Positions 1 to 8,764 of a DNA stretch of 64,000 bases are shown here, piece by piece. The number at the start of each line of letters is the position of its first letter. Within the stretch, counting starts at the first letter, position 1. The stretch comes from Betaproteobacteria bacterium. Lineage in GTDB: Bacteria > Pseudomonadota > Gammaproteobacteria > Burkholderiales > SG8-41. The notes beneath the pieces were generated by a model. It saw only the letters and a list, made by a program, of their open reading frames with translations. It made no database searches and had not been told where the DNA came from. Location of the stretch: NCBI GenBank assembly GCA_947486575.1, contig CANKUB010000003.1, forward strand, positions 42,019 through 106,018. The letters are read 5' to 3'. The position numbers were made by a program, and so were the translations under genes.

Positions 1-2
1 AT

Positions 3-233
3 TTTGCCGATCAAGGACTGGAATCCGAGCACCGCATGTTCACCTTGTTTGATGCGCCTTTGGCACGGCAGTATCTGGGCCGTTTCGCACAAAATGCGGG
101 CGGCAATCCGCCGATCGATTTCCGCCGCTTCAGCCGGGCACACAATCCGACGCTCAAGCGCTACGATTTTAATTTCGCGCAATTGCTGGAACCTGCTGAC
201 CCGGCAGCCGCCAGGCGTGACGCAAAAATCTAG
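3..233 (+). CDS. C-terminal end of an unidentified protein (cut by window start)
   Basis: An open frame runs in from the window edge and ends with a stop at 231-233, leaving about 76 residues. I do not recognise the family. The fragment is basic and rich in Arg, Phe and Ala with no visible motif. The following GGDEF gene begins at the last base of this stop, so the two are probably co-transcribed, and the lost upstream part could be a sensory or solute-binding partner of the GGDEF protein (inference). The overlapping ORF at 4-243 is in another frame and looks like a shadow. Confidence 0.5.
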   Translation, partial: FADQGLESEHRMFTLFDAPLARQYLGRFAQNAGGNPPIDFRRFSRAHNPTLKRYDFNFAQLLEPADPAAARRDAKI

Positions 234-2101
234 TGCAACGTAAACACCTAGACGCGGTGACGCCTGCGGTGCTGTCTGCGCCCTTTGTGCCGTTTGTACC
301 GCTGCGCACCCAGCTCGTGCGGCAGGTGATGCTGGCAGCACTGTTTTGCGCATTGCTGGCGAGCGTGGCGCAGGCGTTCCTCGTCAGCAGCCAGGCCCGG
401 CGCAGCTTTGATCGCGCGGTGAACGACTTTACGCGCGCGCACATGGCGCCGTTGTCTGCGGCGCTGTGGGATATCGACAGCGAACAGATTCGCGCGCAGT
501 TAAGCGATATCGCCAGCCGCGAACCCATCGCAGGCGTGCGCCTGATTACGGCAGCCGGCATAGAATTTCTGGCCGGCGCCTTGCCGCCGGATCGTGCTAT
601 GGCGAACGCCGCAGGCAGCGACCACGTGGCGCTCGACATCAAACGCCTGACCGCTGGCGGCACTGATGCTTCCGCCGTGCCGCTGGGCAGGCTTTTTGTC
701 GGATTTAATCGTGCCTTGCTCACGCGCAATATTCTGATCGAGGCGGGCAAGATCATTGCCTTCATTATGATTTTCACGGCGCTACTGTGCGCCATGATGT
801 TTCGGGTGTTACGCAGCAAAGTCACCGCACCGCTGACGAAATTGCGCGCCCATGTGTCAAGCCTCACGCCGGAAACCCTCGGTCGCTCGATGCCGCCACT
901 GCGCCCTGCGGGTAAATGGCGCGACGAAATGGATATGGTGGCCGACGGGTTTCAAACCCTGCACAGTGGCATCGAGCGCTATGTGGGCGAGCGCAACCTC
1001 GCCAATGAGCAGCCGCAAAAAGAGCGCGATCAACTCGACGCCACCGTGCGTGACCGCACAGCCGCGCTGTCAAAGCTGAACCAGTTTTTGGCCACCGTCT
1101 CCAATGTGACATTGCGATTCCTCAATGTTGAGCGCGCCGACTTTCCGGCAGCGGTGCAGAAAACCGTGCGGGAACTGGCCGAACTCACTGCATCAAAAAA
1201 GGTATGCATCGCGCAGCGCCGTGGCGCGGCGCATGACACACTGTGGTTTTGGCAAGAATTCAATGCGCACGAAATGCTTCGGGTCGGGGCAGGATTTGAG
1301 TTGCCTTTGGGCGGCTCTGAACTGGAAGTATTGCGTATCAACAACGCAAACGTCACGCCCAACTGGGCTGATGTGTTGCAAGCACAACAGGCCGGGCGTG
1401 CGGTGCTTTGCCGCCGCGACAGCGAGATACACGGTTATTTGCTGGCCCTGTTTGATCAGCAAGACGAAACACTGGGTGACCGCGAAGTGACCTTGCTCGC
1501 TGAAACGCTGTTCAGCACGCTCGCACGCTGGCGCAGCCTGCAGGAAGTAGAAGATGCCCGCGCCGAACTCACCACGCTATCCAACACCGATGCGCTGACC
1601 GGCATCGCCAACCGGCGTTACTTTGTCAGCCACCGTATCGGCGTTGCGCAGCAGGCGTTCGCAGGTGGACAAGGGTTGGCCGTGATCATGGTGGATATCG
1701 ATCACTTTAAACGCTACAACGATACCTACGGGCACGATGAGGGCGACAATTGTCTAGTGGCCGTGGCGCGCGCGGCGTCACAGGCGCTAACGGCGTCGAT
1801 ACTGTTTGCGCGACTGGGCGGCGAAGAGTTTGCGGCACTGTTCGCGTGTGATTCGGTCGACGAAGCCGCAGCCTGTGCTGAATCCGTACGCAAGGCCGTG
1901 CAGGCGCTGGCTATCGATCACACGCGTGGTGAAAACGGTCGTGTGAGTGTCAGTTTGGGCGTTGGCTTCGTACGCACTAACGAAACAGATCCCACCGCAT
2001 TACAAGCGGTGGTTGACGCATTAATGCGCTACGCCGATCAGGCGCTCTACAAAGCCAAGCGCGCCGGACGCAATATCGTAGCCACAGAGCGCATGGCATA
2101 G
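233..2101 (+). CDS. membrane-anchored GGDEF diguanylate cyclase
   Basis: This 622-residue protein should make the second messenger cyclic di-GMP from two GTP. It has a transmembrane helix near residues 33-52, a periplasmic sensor region of about 110 residues and a second helix near 166-190. A HAMP/coiled-coil stretch and a GAF-like region (about 290-440) follow. The C-terminal GGDEF domain carries NTDALTGIANRR, DIDHFKRYND and the active-site loop RLGGEEFA near residue 529. The usual RxxD product-inhibition site just before the loop is absent (TASILFARLGGEEF), so feedback inhibition by c-di-GMP is not expected there. The start overlaps the previous stop. The signal sensed cannot be read from the sequence. 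Confidence 0.9.
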   Translation: MQRKHLDAVTPAVLSAPFVPFVPLRTQLVRQVMLAALFCALLASVAQAFLVSSQARRSFDRAVNDFTRAHMAPLSAALWDIDSEQIRAQLSDIASREPIAGVRLITAAGIEFLAGALPPDRAMANAAGSDHVALDIKRLTAGGTDASAVPLGRLFVGFNRALLTRNILIEAGKIIAFIMIFTALLCAMMFRVLRSKVTAPLTKLRAHVSSLTPETLGRSMPPLRPAGKWRDEMDMVADGFQTLHSGIERYVGERNLANEQPQKERDQLDATVRDRTAALSKLNQFLATVSNVTLRFLNVERADFPAAVQKTVRELAELTASKKVCIAQRRGAAHDTLWFWQEFNAHEMLRVGAGFELPLGGSELEVLRINNANVTPNWADVLQAQQAGRAVLCRRDSEIHGYLLALFDQQDETLGDREVTLLAETLFSTLARWRSLQEVEDARAELTTLSNTDALTGIANRRYFVSHRIGVAQQAFAGGQGLAVIMVDIDHFKRYNDTYGHDEGDNCLVAVARAASQALTASILFARLGGEEFAALFACDSVDEAAACAESVRKAVQALAIDHTRGENGRVSVSLGVGFVRTNETDPTALQAVVDALMRYADQALYKAKRAGRNIVATERMA

Positions 2102-2105
2102 CCCA

Positions 2106-2140
2106 AATAATAATCAATAAAAACAAATATTTATATTATT
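2106..2140 (-). repeat. AT-rich junction repeat, copy 1
   Basis: It lies between the convergent stops of the GGDEF gene and msrA, and msrA's TAA stop is inside it. On the minus strand it reads AAATATTTGTTTTTATTGAT, a near-perfect match to the shared core. Confidence 0.75.
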
Positions 2141-2750
2141 CTGGCGCACGCCCCCACAGCTCTTTGAGGCGTGCATCGCGGCCGCATCCATTGCGATAGA
2201 GTTTGTAGCGCACCGGATTTTTCTGGTAGTAATCCTGATGATAGTCCTCAGCCGGGTAAAACTCGCCCGCTTTGGTGATCTCGGTAACGATGTCGGCTTT
2301 GAACGGTTTGGACTTTTGCAGCGCGGCTTTTGACGCATCGGCAAATTTGCGCTGTGCATCGTCGTGATAAAAAACGCCAGAGCGATATTGCGTGCCATGA
2401 TCGCAGAATTGCGCATTCTTGACGGTGGGATCAATGTTCGCCCAAAACACTTCCAGCAGTTTTTCGTAGCTGACCTTGGCTGGATCGTATTCCACTTGCA
2501 CCACTTCGGTATGCCCGGTGCGTCCGCTTGAAACCTGTTCGTAGGTTGGGTTTTTAACCTGCCCGCCCATATAGCCGGAAATGGTGGCAATCACGCCGGG
2601 TAACTTGTCGTAGGGCGCTTCCATGCACCAGAAACAGCCACCCGCAAAGGTCGCCCTGGCGGTTTTTACGGTGGGCGTTTGTGCATGCGTCAGTGCCGGG
2701 TTGAGCATCAGCGCAGCGGTAATCAATAACAGACGGCGAAGGTAAATCAT
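2136..2750 (-). CDS. msrA: exported peptide-methionine (S)-S-oxide reductase MsrA
   Basis: It reduces methionine-S-sulfoxide in proteins and free methionine sulfoxide. The 204-residue protein begins with a cleavable signal peptide (MIYLRRLLLITAALMLNPALTHA), so it should act in the periplasm. The MsrA signature GGCFWCMEAPYDKLPGV follows, with the catalytic Cys in GCFW, and later YRSGVFYHDD and AEDYHQDYYQKNP, both typical of the family. A second, signal-less MsrA is divergently encoded at 2932. The 180-bp gap between them should hold both promoters. Resolving cysteines near the C-terminus (GCGRDARL) are plausible. Family assignment is firm; periplasmic location is inferred from the leader. Confidence 0.93.
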   Translation of the reverse strand: MIYLRRLLLITAALMLNPALTHAQTPTVKTARATFAGGCFWCMEAPYDKLPGVIATISGYMGGQVKNPTYEQVSSGRTGHTEVVQVEYDPAKVSYEKLLEVFWANIDPTVKNAQFCDHGTQYRSGVFYHDDAQRKFADASKAALQKSKPFKADIVTEITKAGEFYPAEDYHQDYYQKNPVRYKLYRNGCGRDARLKELWGRAPE

Positions 2751-2931
2751 GAGATGCTCCTGGGTGAGTTACTGGATTTGCGGATCAGCAGATTGTGCGT
2801 GGTGTGAGTTTCGTCGGAATTGCTGCGCAGACCTTACAGCAACATCCGTAAGGTTCTACTGCCATGTTCGACTCAGAGCGTGAAATGGTTACACAATTCC
2901 GTAAACTACGCACAAATACAAAGGAGCCAGC

Positions 2932-3483
2932 ATGAACAGTATTCTAAGCGGTAAGGAAGTTGCCACCCTCGGGGGTGGCTGCTTCTGGTGTCTGGAAGCA
3001 GTTTTCGACGAACTCAAGGGTGTTGCCTCCGTTGAATCCGGCTATATGGGCGGCAAAAATCCAAACCCCACCTACGAGCAGGTGTGCGACGGGCGCAGCG
3101 GGCATGCCGAGGTAGTGCAGATTACCTTTGACCCCGCCGTGGTGAGCTTCAAGGAAATCCTCGAAGTATTTTTCGTGATTCATGATCCAACCACGCTCAA
3201 CCGCCAGGGCAACGATAGCGGCACGCAGTACCGATCAGCAATTTTTTATCACACGCCCGAGCAAAAAGCCGAAGCGGAACAAGTGATTAAGCATTTGACA
3301 GGTGCGGGGCTATGGCGCGACGCCGTGGTAACGGAGGTTACGGCTGCCAGCGCGTTCTACATCGCCGAGACCTATCATCAGGAATACTTTGCGCGCAATC
3401 CGGGCGCGGGCTACTGCGCAGCAGTGGTAGCACCCAAGGTGGCGAAGTTTCGCAAGCACTTTTTGGCGAAATTAAAAAAGTAA
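2932..3483 (+). CDS. msrA: cytosolic peptide-methionine (S)-S-oxide reductase MsrA
   Basis: A 183-residue MsrA without signal peptide. The active-site motif GGGCFWCLEAVFDELKGV lies near residues 15-31, followed by GTQYRSAIFYH and ETYHQEYFARNPG. It should repair oxidised methionine in the cytoplasm, complementing the exported paralogue encoded divergently upstream. The ATG is preceded by AAAGGAGCC at good spacing. Length is normal for a single-domain MsrA, and no MsrB domain is fused. Confidence 0.95.
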   Translation: MNSILSGKEVATLGGGCFWCLEAVFDELKGVASVESGYMGGKNPNPTYEQVCDGRSGHAEVVQITFDPAVVSFKEILEVFFVIHDPTTLNRQGNDSGTQYRSAIFYHTPEQKAEAEQVIKHLTGAGLWRDAVVTEVTAASAFYIAETYHQEYFARNPGAGYCAAVVAPKVAKFRKHFLAKLKK

Positions 3484-3510
3484 AATAAACAAGTCGTTAC
3501 GTCGGGCTTG

Positions 3511-4479
3511 CTACCAGTCGCCGGACCCGCCACCACCGCCAGAACCACCGCCACCACCCGAAAAACTGTCGCTCGATCCCCACGAGCTTGTGCCCGAACT
3601 GGAACTTGACGACCAGCTACCGCCGCTGTGGTTGACGCCACTGAAGCGGGAGCGGCCACGGCCACGACGATCACCCGACTGCAGGTTGCGCCGCTTGAAC
3701 CATTCACTGCGCTGGATCAACAGCTTGGCAACCGGAAAGCCGACAAGGTAGGCACCCAGAATCATCATGGTGACTTTAAAACCCACCACAATGATGGGGA
3801 ACAGCGCCCAGAACGGTATCAAAAAGAAGTAAAGAAACCATCCCATGCCCGGCGTGAATACGCCGATAACAGTGAATAACCCGATGATGCCGAAAATAAA
3901 CGCACCAAACAGCAGGCGTTCCGTCATCGATAGATTGGGATCCTGAAACCCGCTTGGAGCGACTTTGCTTTCCGCCGCATCAAGCGGCAACGCGGCGCCT
4001 TCCAGCACGCTGAGGATTGCCGTGACGCCTTCATCCATGCCCTGATCGAATTTGCCTGTCTTGAAGGGCGGTGCCAGCACGTTACGAATAATGCGGCTGG
4101 CGACCACATCGGGCAATGGGCCTTCGAGACCGTAGCCGACTTCAATGCGCATTTTTTTCTCTTTGGGCACCACCAGCAGCAGCACGCCATTGTCCTTGCC
4201 CTTCTTGCCAATCTTCCAGCTTTCAAACACGCGCACGGCATAGGCTTCGACGCCTTCGTCGCCCAGAGTGGGAATGGTCAGCACCACCACTTGATTGCCG
4301 GTTTTGTCCTCGTGCGTCTTGAGTTTTGCACTGATGCTGTCACGCGCCGCAGGCGTCAGAAACTCGGCGTTATCCACCACACGCCCCGTCAGCATCGGCA
4401 CGTCGGCAGCCATCGAAACCGCAGCGCAAAAGCTCAATGCGAGCAGCGCAAGAACAGCCAACCACCGCGAGCGCATCAT
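3511..4479 (-). CDS. TPM-domain (YgcG-type) membrane protein
   Basis: A 322-residue protein with an N-terminal signal peptide ending near SMA-AD. A TPM_phosphatase domain follows (LTGRVVDNAEFLTPAARD to about residue 150, including TGNQVVVLTIPTLGDEGVEAYA and GKDNGVLLLVV). Then come two hydrophobic segments (about 190-245), a basic cytoplasmic stretch and a Ser/Gly-rich tail ending SGGGGGSGDW. TPM proteins are linked to envelope and respiratory-complex maintenance in other organisms, but the role here is not established. It overlaps the next TPM gene upstream by four bases, so the pair is translationally coupled. The usual LemA partner is not present. Confidence 0.85.
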   Translation of the reverse strand: MMRSRWLAVLALLALSFCAAVSMAADVPMLTGRVVDNAEFLTPAARDSISAKLKTHEDKTGNQVVVLTIPTLGDEGVEAYAVRVFESWKIGKKGKDNGVLLLVVPKEKKMRIEVGYGLEGPLPDVVASRIIRNVLAPPFKTGKFDQGMDEGVTAILSVLEGAALPLDAAESKVAPSGFQDPNLSMTERLLFGAFIFGIIGLFTVIGVFTPGMGWFLYFFLIPFWALFPIIVVGFKVTMMILGAYLVGFPVAKLLIQRSEWFKRRNLQSGDRRGRGRSRFSGVNHSGGSWSSSSSSGTSSWGSSDSFSGGGGGSGGGGGSGDW

Positions 4480-5126
4480 GACGAACCCTCCTCAACCACC
4501 GCGCCATCCTGTAATTCGTTGCCGTGAGATTGCAGATGGATGTTTTTTTGTTTGAGCAGCGAAGCCATCGCATCAAGACCGGTGCGAAACGCTGCAACGG
4601 GCTGCCAGCCGGCCAGATGCGGCGCCATCGTCGCAATGACCGGGCCCAGATCGCCCCGCGCCAGATGCCGCGAGATGCCAGCGTCGGGCAGAATATAAAC
4701 CTTGCGTTCAAAACGGCACACCATGATCAGCAGGCCTGAGCGCTCGGTGGTACGAAAGATTTCACGCTGCAAAAATAACCCCTGCGCGTACTGCCGCACA
4801 GCAGCGGCAGCGCGCTCGCGGTTCAGAAACAGCCGCGCAAATCGTGGCACAAAAGCCGCCACCAGCGCGCTTAGCACTCCCGCTGCGAGGATAACCGCCA
4901 CGTCGCGCACCGGCGTGTGGATGCTCGCCCAGTCCGGACGAATGAATTCGTCCAGCACCACCGCCAGCGCCGTCAGCCCAGCGCCCAGGGCAAATGCCCG
5001 CCACGGAATGTCCGGGTAATCGTCGGCTTTGCCCACCACCGCAGCCACCACCTGCGCCCCTGTCGCACGCTCGAAGTTCTGCGCTAGTTCGTTGATTTCT
5101 TGTTGCTCTTTGGTATTGGGCAGCAT
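4476..5126 (-). CDS. second TPM-domain membrane protein
   Basis: A 216-residue protein lacking a signal peptide. A short N-terminal piece (QEINELAQNFERATGAQVVAAVVGKADDYPDIPWR) resembles the start of a TPM domain. Two membrane helices follow (about 46-65 and 80-98), and then the main part of the domain (RAAAAVRQYAQGLFLQREIFRTTERSGLLIMV and YILPDAGISRH). This split arrangement, with the membrane hairpin inserted in the domain, is typical of the small partner in YgcG-type pairs. It is first in the two-gene minus-strand operon and its stop overlaps the start of the downstream TPM gene. Function is unknown. Confidence 0.75.
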   Translation of the reverse strand: MLPNTKEQQEINELAQNFERATGAQVVAAVVGKADDYPDIPWRAFALGAGLTALAVVLDEFIRPDWASIHTPVRDVAVILAAGVLSALVAAFVPRFARLFLNRERAAAAVRQYAQGLFLQREIFRTTERSGLLIMVCRFERKVYILPDAGISRHLARGDLGPVIATMAPHLAGWQPVAAFRTGLDAMASLLKQKNIHLQSHGNELQDGAVVEEGSS

Positions 5127-5421
5127 GTCAGATCAATCCTCATGGTAGTACAAAAAAGGCAGCCATCTGCCCAAAGATTACACAGTCGCCCCGGCTGAGC
5201 GCAAGCGCCAATACCGGGAACGTTGGCACTAAGACTGGGCAGAGTCAGTGTTTCCTCTGACAAATATTCAAATTTCCCTCTAGGAAAGCATTGACAAGCC
5301 CGTTTTCCCTCGGCATTCTGTCGCCACCGTGCAGCCGGTCTTGCGACGGGCGGCAAGGCAAAACAGCTAAAAAAGTCATAACCTGATAACGTTTAATCAC
5401 TTTTAAAAACGGAGAACCAAA
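5127..5421. other. intergenic region between the TPM operon and the SWIB gene
   Basis: About 295 bases separate two divergent genes. I see no coding sequence, RNA gene or strong hairpin. It should contain the promoters of both operons. An AT-rich patch lies just upstream of the SWIB gene, whose ribosome site is AAAACGGAGAACC. Confidence 0.5.
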
Positions 5422-5733
5422 ATGGCAGCAAAGAAAAAAGCAGTAAAGAAAGCCGCCCCGGCGAAAAAGAAGGCCGCCAAGCGCAAACCCAATGCAGCAT
5501 TCATGAAGCCGATGAAAATCAGCGCCGACCTGGGCGCCGTCATTGGCAACAATCCGATGCCGCGTACGGAAGTCACCAAAAAAATCTGGGCCTACATCAA
5601 GAAGCACGGCCTGCAAGATGCCAAGAACCGCCGCAACATCAATGCCGACGACAAGCTGAAGCCGATCTTCGGCGGCAAAAAGCAGGTGTCGATGTTCGAG
5701 ATGACCAAACTGGTCAGCAAGCACCTGAGCTAA
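5422..5733 (+). CDS. SWIB/MDM2-domain protein with histone-H1-like tail
   Basis: A 103-residue protein. Residues 1-25 are a Lys/Ala-rich tail (MAAKKKAVKKAAPAKKKAAK) like bacterial H1-type DNA-binding tails. The rest is a SWIB domain (MKPMKISADLGAVIGNNPMP, TKKIWAYIKKHGLQD, INADDKLKPIFGGKKQVSMFEMTKLVSKHL). SWIB proteins occur in chlamydiae and many proteobacteria and are thought to act at chromatin or topoisomerases; the bacterial function is not established. A good ribosome site precedes the ATG, and a strong terminator lies 17 bases after the stop. It appears monocistronic. Confidence 0.92.
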   Translation: MAAKKKAVKKAAPAKKKAAKRKPNAAFMKPMKISADLGAVIGNNPMPRTEVTKKIWAYIKKHGLQDAKNRRNINADDKLKPIFGGKKQVSMFEMTKLVSKHLS

Positions 5734-5750
5734 ATTTTACGCATTAAAAA

Positions 5751-5787
5751 AACGGCCAGCGTGGCAACACGCTGGCCGTTTTGTTTT
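5751..5787. terminator. bidirectional rho-independent terminator
   Basis: A perfect 13-bp stem, AACGGCCAGCGTG pairing with CACGCTGGCCGTT across a GCAA loop, is followed by TTTGTTTTT on the plus strand and preceded by an A-run. It lies between the convergent SWIB and MFS genes and can serve both. Confidence 0.9.
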
Positions 5788-5807
5788 TACGCGAAGACAT
5801 CGCGCGG

Positions 5808-6953
5808 CTACTTACGCCGTGAAAACCACGCGCCCCACAGCAGCGCCGCGCCCATCGCGAAGAACACCGGCGTCATGCCAAGGGCCGCACCCAGCGCGCC
5901 GAAGATCATCGGTATCGCCGCTTGTGTGATATTGAGCAGCAGCGTGCGCATGCCCACCGCTTCGCCGCCGCGTCCTGGCGGCGCGCTTTCGTAGAGCAGC
6001 GCCATGATGATCGGTTGTGTACCGCCGAGGCCGATGCCCAGCACAAACGATACCGCCATCAGCACCGGCACGCTTTGGGTCAGCGGAATCAACGCCAACA
6101 TCACCGCGGTGAGCAGCATTGCACCGATCAGCAGTTTGTATTCTGCAACGCGATGCACCACCCACGGCAGTATCAGCCGTGTGATAAACGTCGCGCTGCC
6201 AAACGCACCCAGCACCAGTCCGATGGTTGAAGCCGACAGGCCAATGCTGGAGCCGTGAATCGGCATTACGAACGAGTACAAATCCCAGCACATCGACAGC
6301 AGGCCGCTGACCACGAATATCCGCAGCAGGGCCGGTATGCGTAACAGGTCGACGATGCGTTTCTCCGGCGTATCCGGCGCATTGGGTTCCGCGTGCGCGG
6401 GTTTGTGCAATCGCCGGATAGCGCGTCGGCGGAAATGCAGCAGCGCCAGCGCAGCGATCACAAAGCCCGCACTTAGCAAAAACGTATTGCGATGCCCTAT
6501 CCCGTCGATGGCGAAACCGGCCATCATCGGGCCCATGAATCCCGAGGTGGAAAACGCCAGCGCCAGCACACTGAAATTGCGTGCGCGATCCTCCGGGCGG
6601 CCCACCAGTGCCGCAGCCTGATTGACGCAGATGTGATACAGCATGAAACCGCTGCCCGCCAGCACGCTCACCGCGAACAGCGTTTCAATGCGCGGGAACG
6701 CAAACGCCAGCAGCACGCCCGCCAGTACCAGCGACGCGCCAAACATCATCGGTTTGTAGACGCCGATGCGATCAATCTGCCGTCCCCAGCGCACCGAATA
6801 AAACATCGGGATCACCGCAATCAGCGAAATGATGATGCCTACTGTCAGCGGCGTCGCGCCCAAGTGCAGCGCGAACAACGACAACGTCACGCGCGCGCTG
6901 GCAAATGCCATGTGCGGCAGAATGGTGAGCAGAAAAATCAGGCTGATGCTCAT
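5808..6953 (-). CDS. MFS transporter
   Basis: A 381-residue, roughly 12-helix major facilitator protein. The loop between helices 2 and 3 carries the MFS A-type motif as GRQIDRIGVYKPM. A basic central loop (about 175-205) separates the two six-helix halves. The substrate cannot be told from sequence; drug or metabolite efflux is the usual annotation. It lies 28 bases downstream of the EamA gene on the same strand, with an AT-rich junction repeat filling the gap, so the two are probably co-transcribed. Confidence 0.85.
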   Translation of the reverse strand: MSISLIFLLTILPHMAFASARVTLSLFALHLGATPLTVGIIISLIAVIPMFYSVRWGRQIDRIGVYKPMMFGASLVLAGVLLAFAFPRIETLFAVSVLAGSGFMLYHICVNQAAALVGRPEDRARNFSVLALAFSTSGFMGPMMAGFAIDGIGHRNTFLLSAGFVIAALALLHFRRRAIRRLHKPAHAEPNAPDTPEKRIVDLLRIPALLRIFVVSGLLSMCWDLYSFVMPIHGSSIGLSASTIGLVLGAFGSATFITRLILPWVVHRVAEYKLLIGAMLLTAVMLALIPLTQSVPVLMAVSFVLGIGLGGTQPIIMALLYESAPPGRGGEAVGMRTLLLNITQAAIPMIFGALGAALGMTPVFFAMGAALLWGAWFSRRK

Positions 6954-6967
6954 GGCGAAGGCGTATT

Positions 6968-7000
6968 ATAACCTATTGTTTTTAAACATTATTTTTAATC
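6968..7000 (+). repeat. AT-rich junction repeat, copy 2
   Basis: It reads CCTATTGTTTTTAAACATTA on the plus strand and spans the end of the EamA gene, encoding its last residues (IKNNV) and its stop. It then fills the gap to the MFS gene. Confidence 0.75.
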
Positions 7001-7896
7001 GCCGTTTTAAACGCCACAAGGCCTACACCAGCACAGGTAATCACGATGCCAGCCCAGCTGATGGCTGACGGCGTGATACCAAACCACAAGAACTCCGGTA
7101 CGATGGCGAACGCTGGCGTGAGATAAATCAGGCTGGTCACGCGCGTGGCACCACCGTGGCGCAGCAGGTAGTGCCATGCGCTCACGGCCAGTAGCGATGC
7201 GAGTATGACCAGATACAGCATCGCGCCCACCAGCGACCATGCCCAGCGTACGGTATTGTCTTCAAATGCCAGTGCCAGTGGCACCAATACCAGCAGGGTG
7301 ACAACGAACTGCACCAACGCAGCCGCACGCAAATCCACGTTCGCACAAAACGCGCGTTGATAGAGCGAGCCTGCGGTGACGCCGAATAGCGCAATCGTCA
7401 CCGCAATCAGACTGCCCACAGTGGCTTCGCGCACGTCAATTTTGTGCCACACAATCAGCGTGACGCCGGCCAGCCCGGCCAGAATGCCCAGCCATTGCAG
7501 GCGGTTCAGCTTTTCGCCCATCCAGCGCGCGGCGATGATGGCCGTTATGACTGGTTGGATACACAGCAGCACCGAAGTGATCCCAGCGGAAAGACCCAGA
7601 TACTGCGTATAATGGCTGCCGCCCAAATGGATGGCATGCATCAGCAAACCAGCGATAGCCACATGCACAAATCCCATGCGTGTGGCGGGCCATGCCGGAC
7701 GCGTAAGCCACACGAAAGGCGCAAGGCAGAGAATGCCGAACGCGAAACGCATACTCAGAAAAGTCAGCGGCGCGACATGCTGCAAGGCGATTTTGGTGGC
7801 GATGAAGCCGCTGCCCCAGATCGCCACAAAATACCAGGCAAGCAATGTGCTGCGCGTGCAACTGAAGCGAGGCCAGCGGTGATGTGGCAATGACAC
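6982..7896 (-). CDS. EamA/DMT-family transporter
   Basis: A drug/metabolite-superfamily exporter with about ten helices in two EamA repeats (LAWYFVAIWGSGFIATKIAL to about residue 145, then GSLIAVTIALFGVTAGSLYQ to the end). The track ORF begins at 8340, but its first 148 residues are basic, low in hydrophobic segments and overlap the divergent DUF47 gene. I therefore choose the GTG at 7896, giving 304 residues, the usual EamA length. The last five codons and the stop fall inside an AT-rich junction repeat. The substrate is unknown. Confidence 0.8.
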   Translation of the reverse strand: MSLPHHRWPRFSCTRSTLLAWYFVAIWGSGFIATKIALQHVAPLTFLSMRFAFGILCLAPFVWLTRPAWPATRMGFVHVAIAGLLMHAIHLGGSHYTQYLGLSAGITSVLLCIQPVITAIIAARWMGEKLNRLQWLGILAGLAGVTLIVWHKIDVREATVGSLIAVTIALFGVTAGSLYQRAFCANVDLRAAALVQFVVTLLVLVPLALAFEDNTVRWAWSLVGAMLYLVILASLLAVSAWHYLLRHGGATRVTSLIYLTPAFAIVPEFLWFGITPSAISWAGIVITCAGVGLVAFKTAIKNNV

Positions 7897-8128
7897 GATG
7901 GGGGAAATATTCGCGCGAATTCGCCGGTAGTGACGACACTGAATGACAACACGGATAGCAATAGACGCTGCGTACCGGGTCGCGAAGCCATTGCAAGGAC
8001 GAATGGTCAAGTATAGCGTGAACAAAAGCCGCACGAAACCCTGCGAAAGCCGGTAGACTGCGCGCCGCACGGCTATGATTTCGATAGAGGTGCGTTTGAC
8101 AGCCGCTGCAAATACGGGAGGGAACCTC

Positions 8129-8755
8129 ATGTTTGGCCGACTGATGCCCAAGGAAGGACGCTTTTTCGAATTATTCAACGAACACGCCGAGCAGATTGTG
8201 CAAGGCGGACGCGAACTGGCGGCGTTGATGGTGGCGGGTGATGATATCCAGCGCCGCGCATTTACCATCGAAACCATCGAAAAGCGCGCGGATAAAATCA
8301 CGCAAGCCACGATTGAGCTGCTGCACAAAACCTTTATCACGCCGCTCGATCGTGACGAAATTCACCAGCTCATCACGCGCATGGACGATGTGCTTGATTT
8401 AATGGAGGATGTGTCGCAATCGATATTTCTCTACGACATACACCAGTTAACGCCGGAAGCGCGCAAGCTGGGCGAAATCTGTGAGGCTTGTGCCCAGCAG
8501 GTGAAAGTGGCGGTGGGATTGCTCTCGAATATGCAAAATGCAATCCTGATACTCAAGGCGTGCGAAGAGATCGATCACCTGGAATCCGAGGCCGATCACG
8601 TGATGCGCGCGGCGATGGCAAAACTGTTCCGTGACGAACCCGATGTGCGTCAGGTAATTAAGCTCAAGGCAGTGTATGAGTTGCTTGAAACCGTGACAGA
8701 TCGTTGCGAAGATGTCGCCAATATCATCGAAGGCATTGTGCTTGAGAATTCGTAA
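8129..8755 (+). CDS. DUF47 (PhoU-like) phosphate-transport regulator
   Basis: A 208-residue all-helical protein of the DUF47/PhoU-like family, starting MFGRLMPKEGRFFELFNEHAE. Family features include the repeated acidic and histidine positions in RMDDVLDLMEDVSQSI and CEEIDHLESEADHVMR, thought to bind metal. I use the ATG at 8129, preceded by GGGAGGGAACCTC, rather than the upstream ORF start at 8075. It lies 9 bases before a Pit phosphate permease; the DUF47-Pit pair is a conserved module in which the DUF47 protein modulates low-affinity phosphate uptake. Confidence 0.93.
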   Translation: MFGRLMPKEGRFFELFNEHAEQIVQGGRELAALMVAGDDIQRRAFTIETIEKRADKITQATIELLHKTFITPLDRDEIHQLITRMDDVLDLMEDVSQSIFLYDIHQLTPEARKLGEICEACAQQVKVAVGLLSNMQNAILILKACEEIDHLESEADHVMRAAMAKLFRDEPDVRQVIKLKAVYELLETVTDRCEDVANIIEGIVLENS

Positions 8756-8764
8756 GGAACTCGC

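Noticed and set aside
6982-8340. 452-residue form of the EamA transporter
   Set aside because: The N-terminal 148 residues overlap the divergent DUF47 gene and lack family similarity; the GTG at 7896 gives a normal EamA protein.
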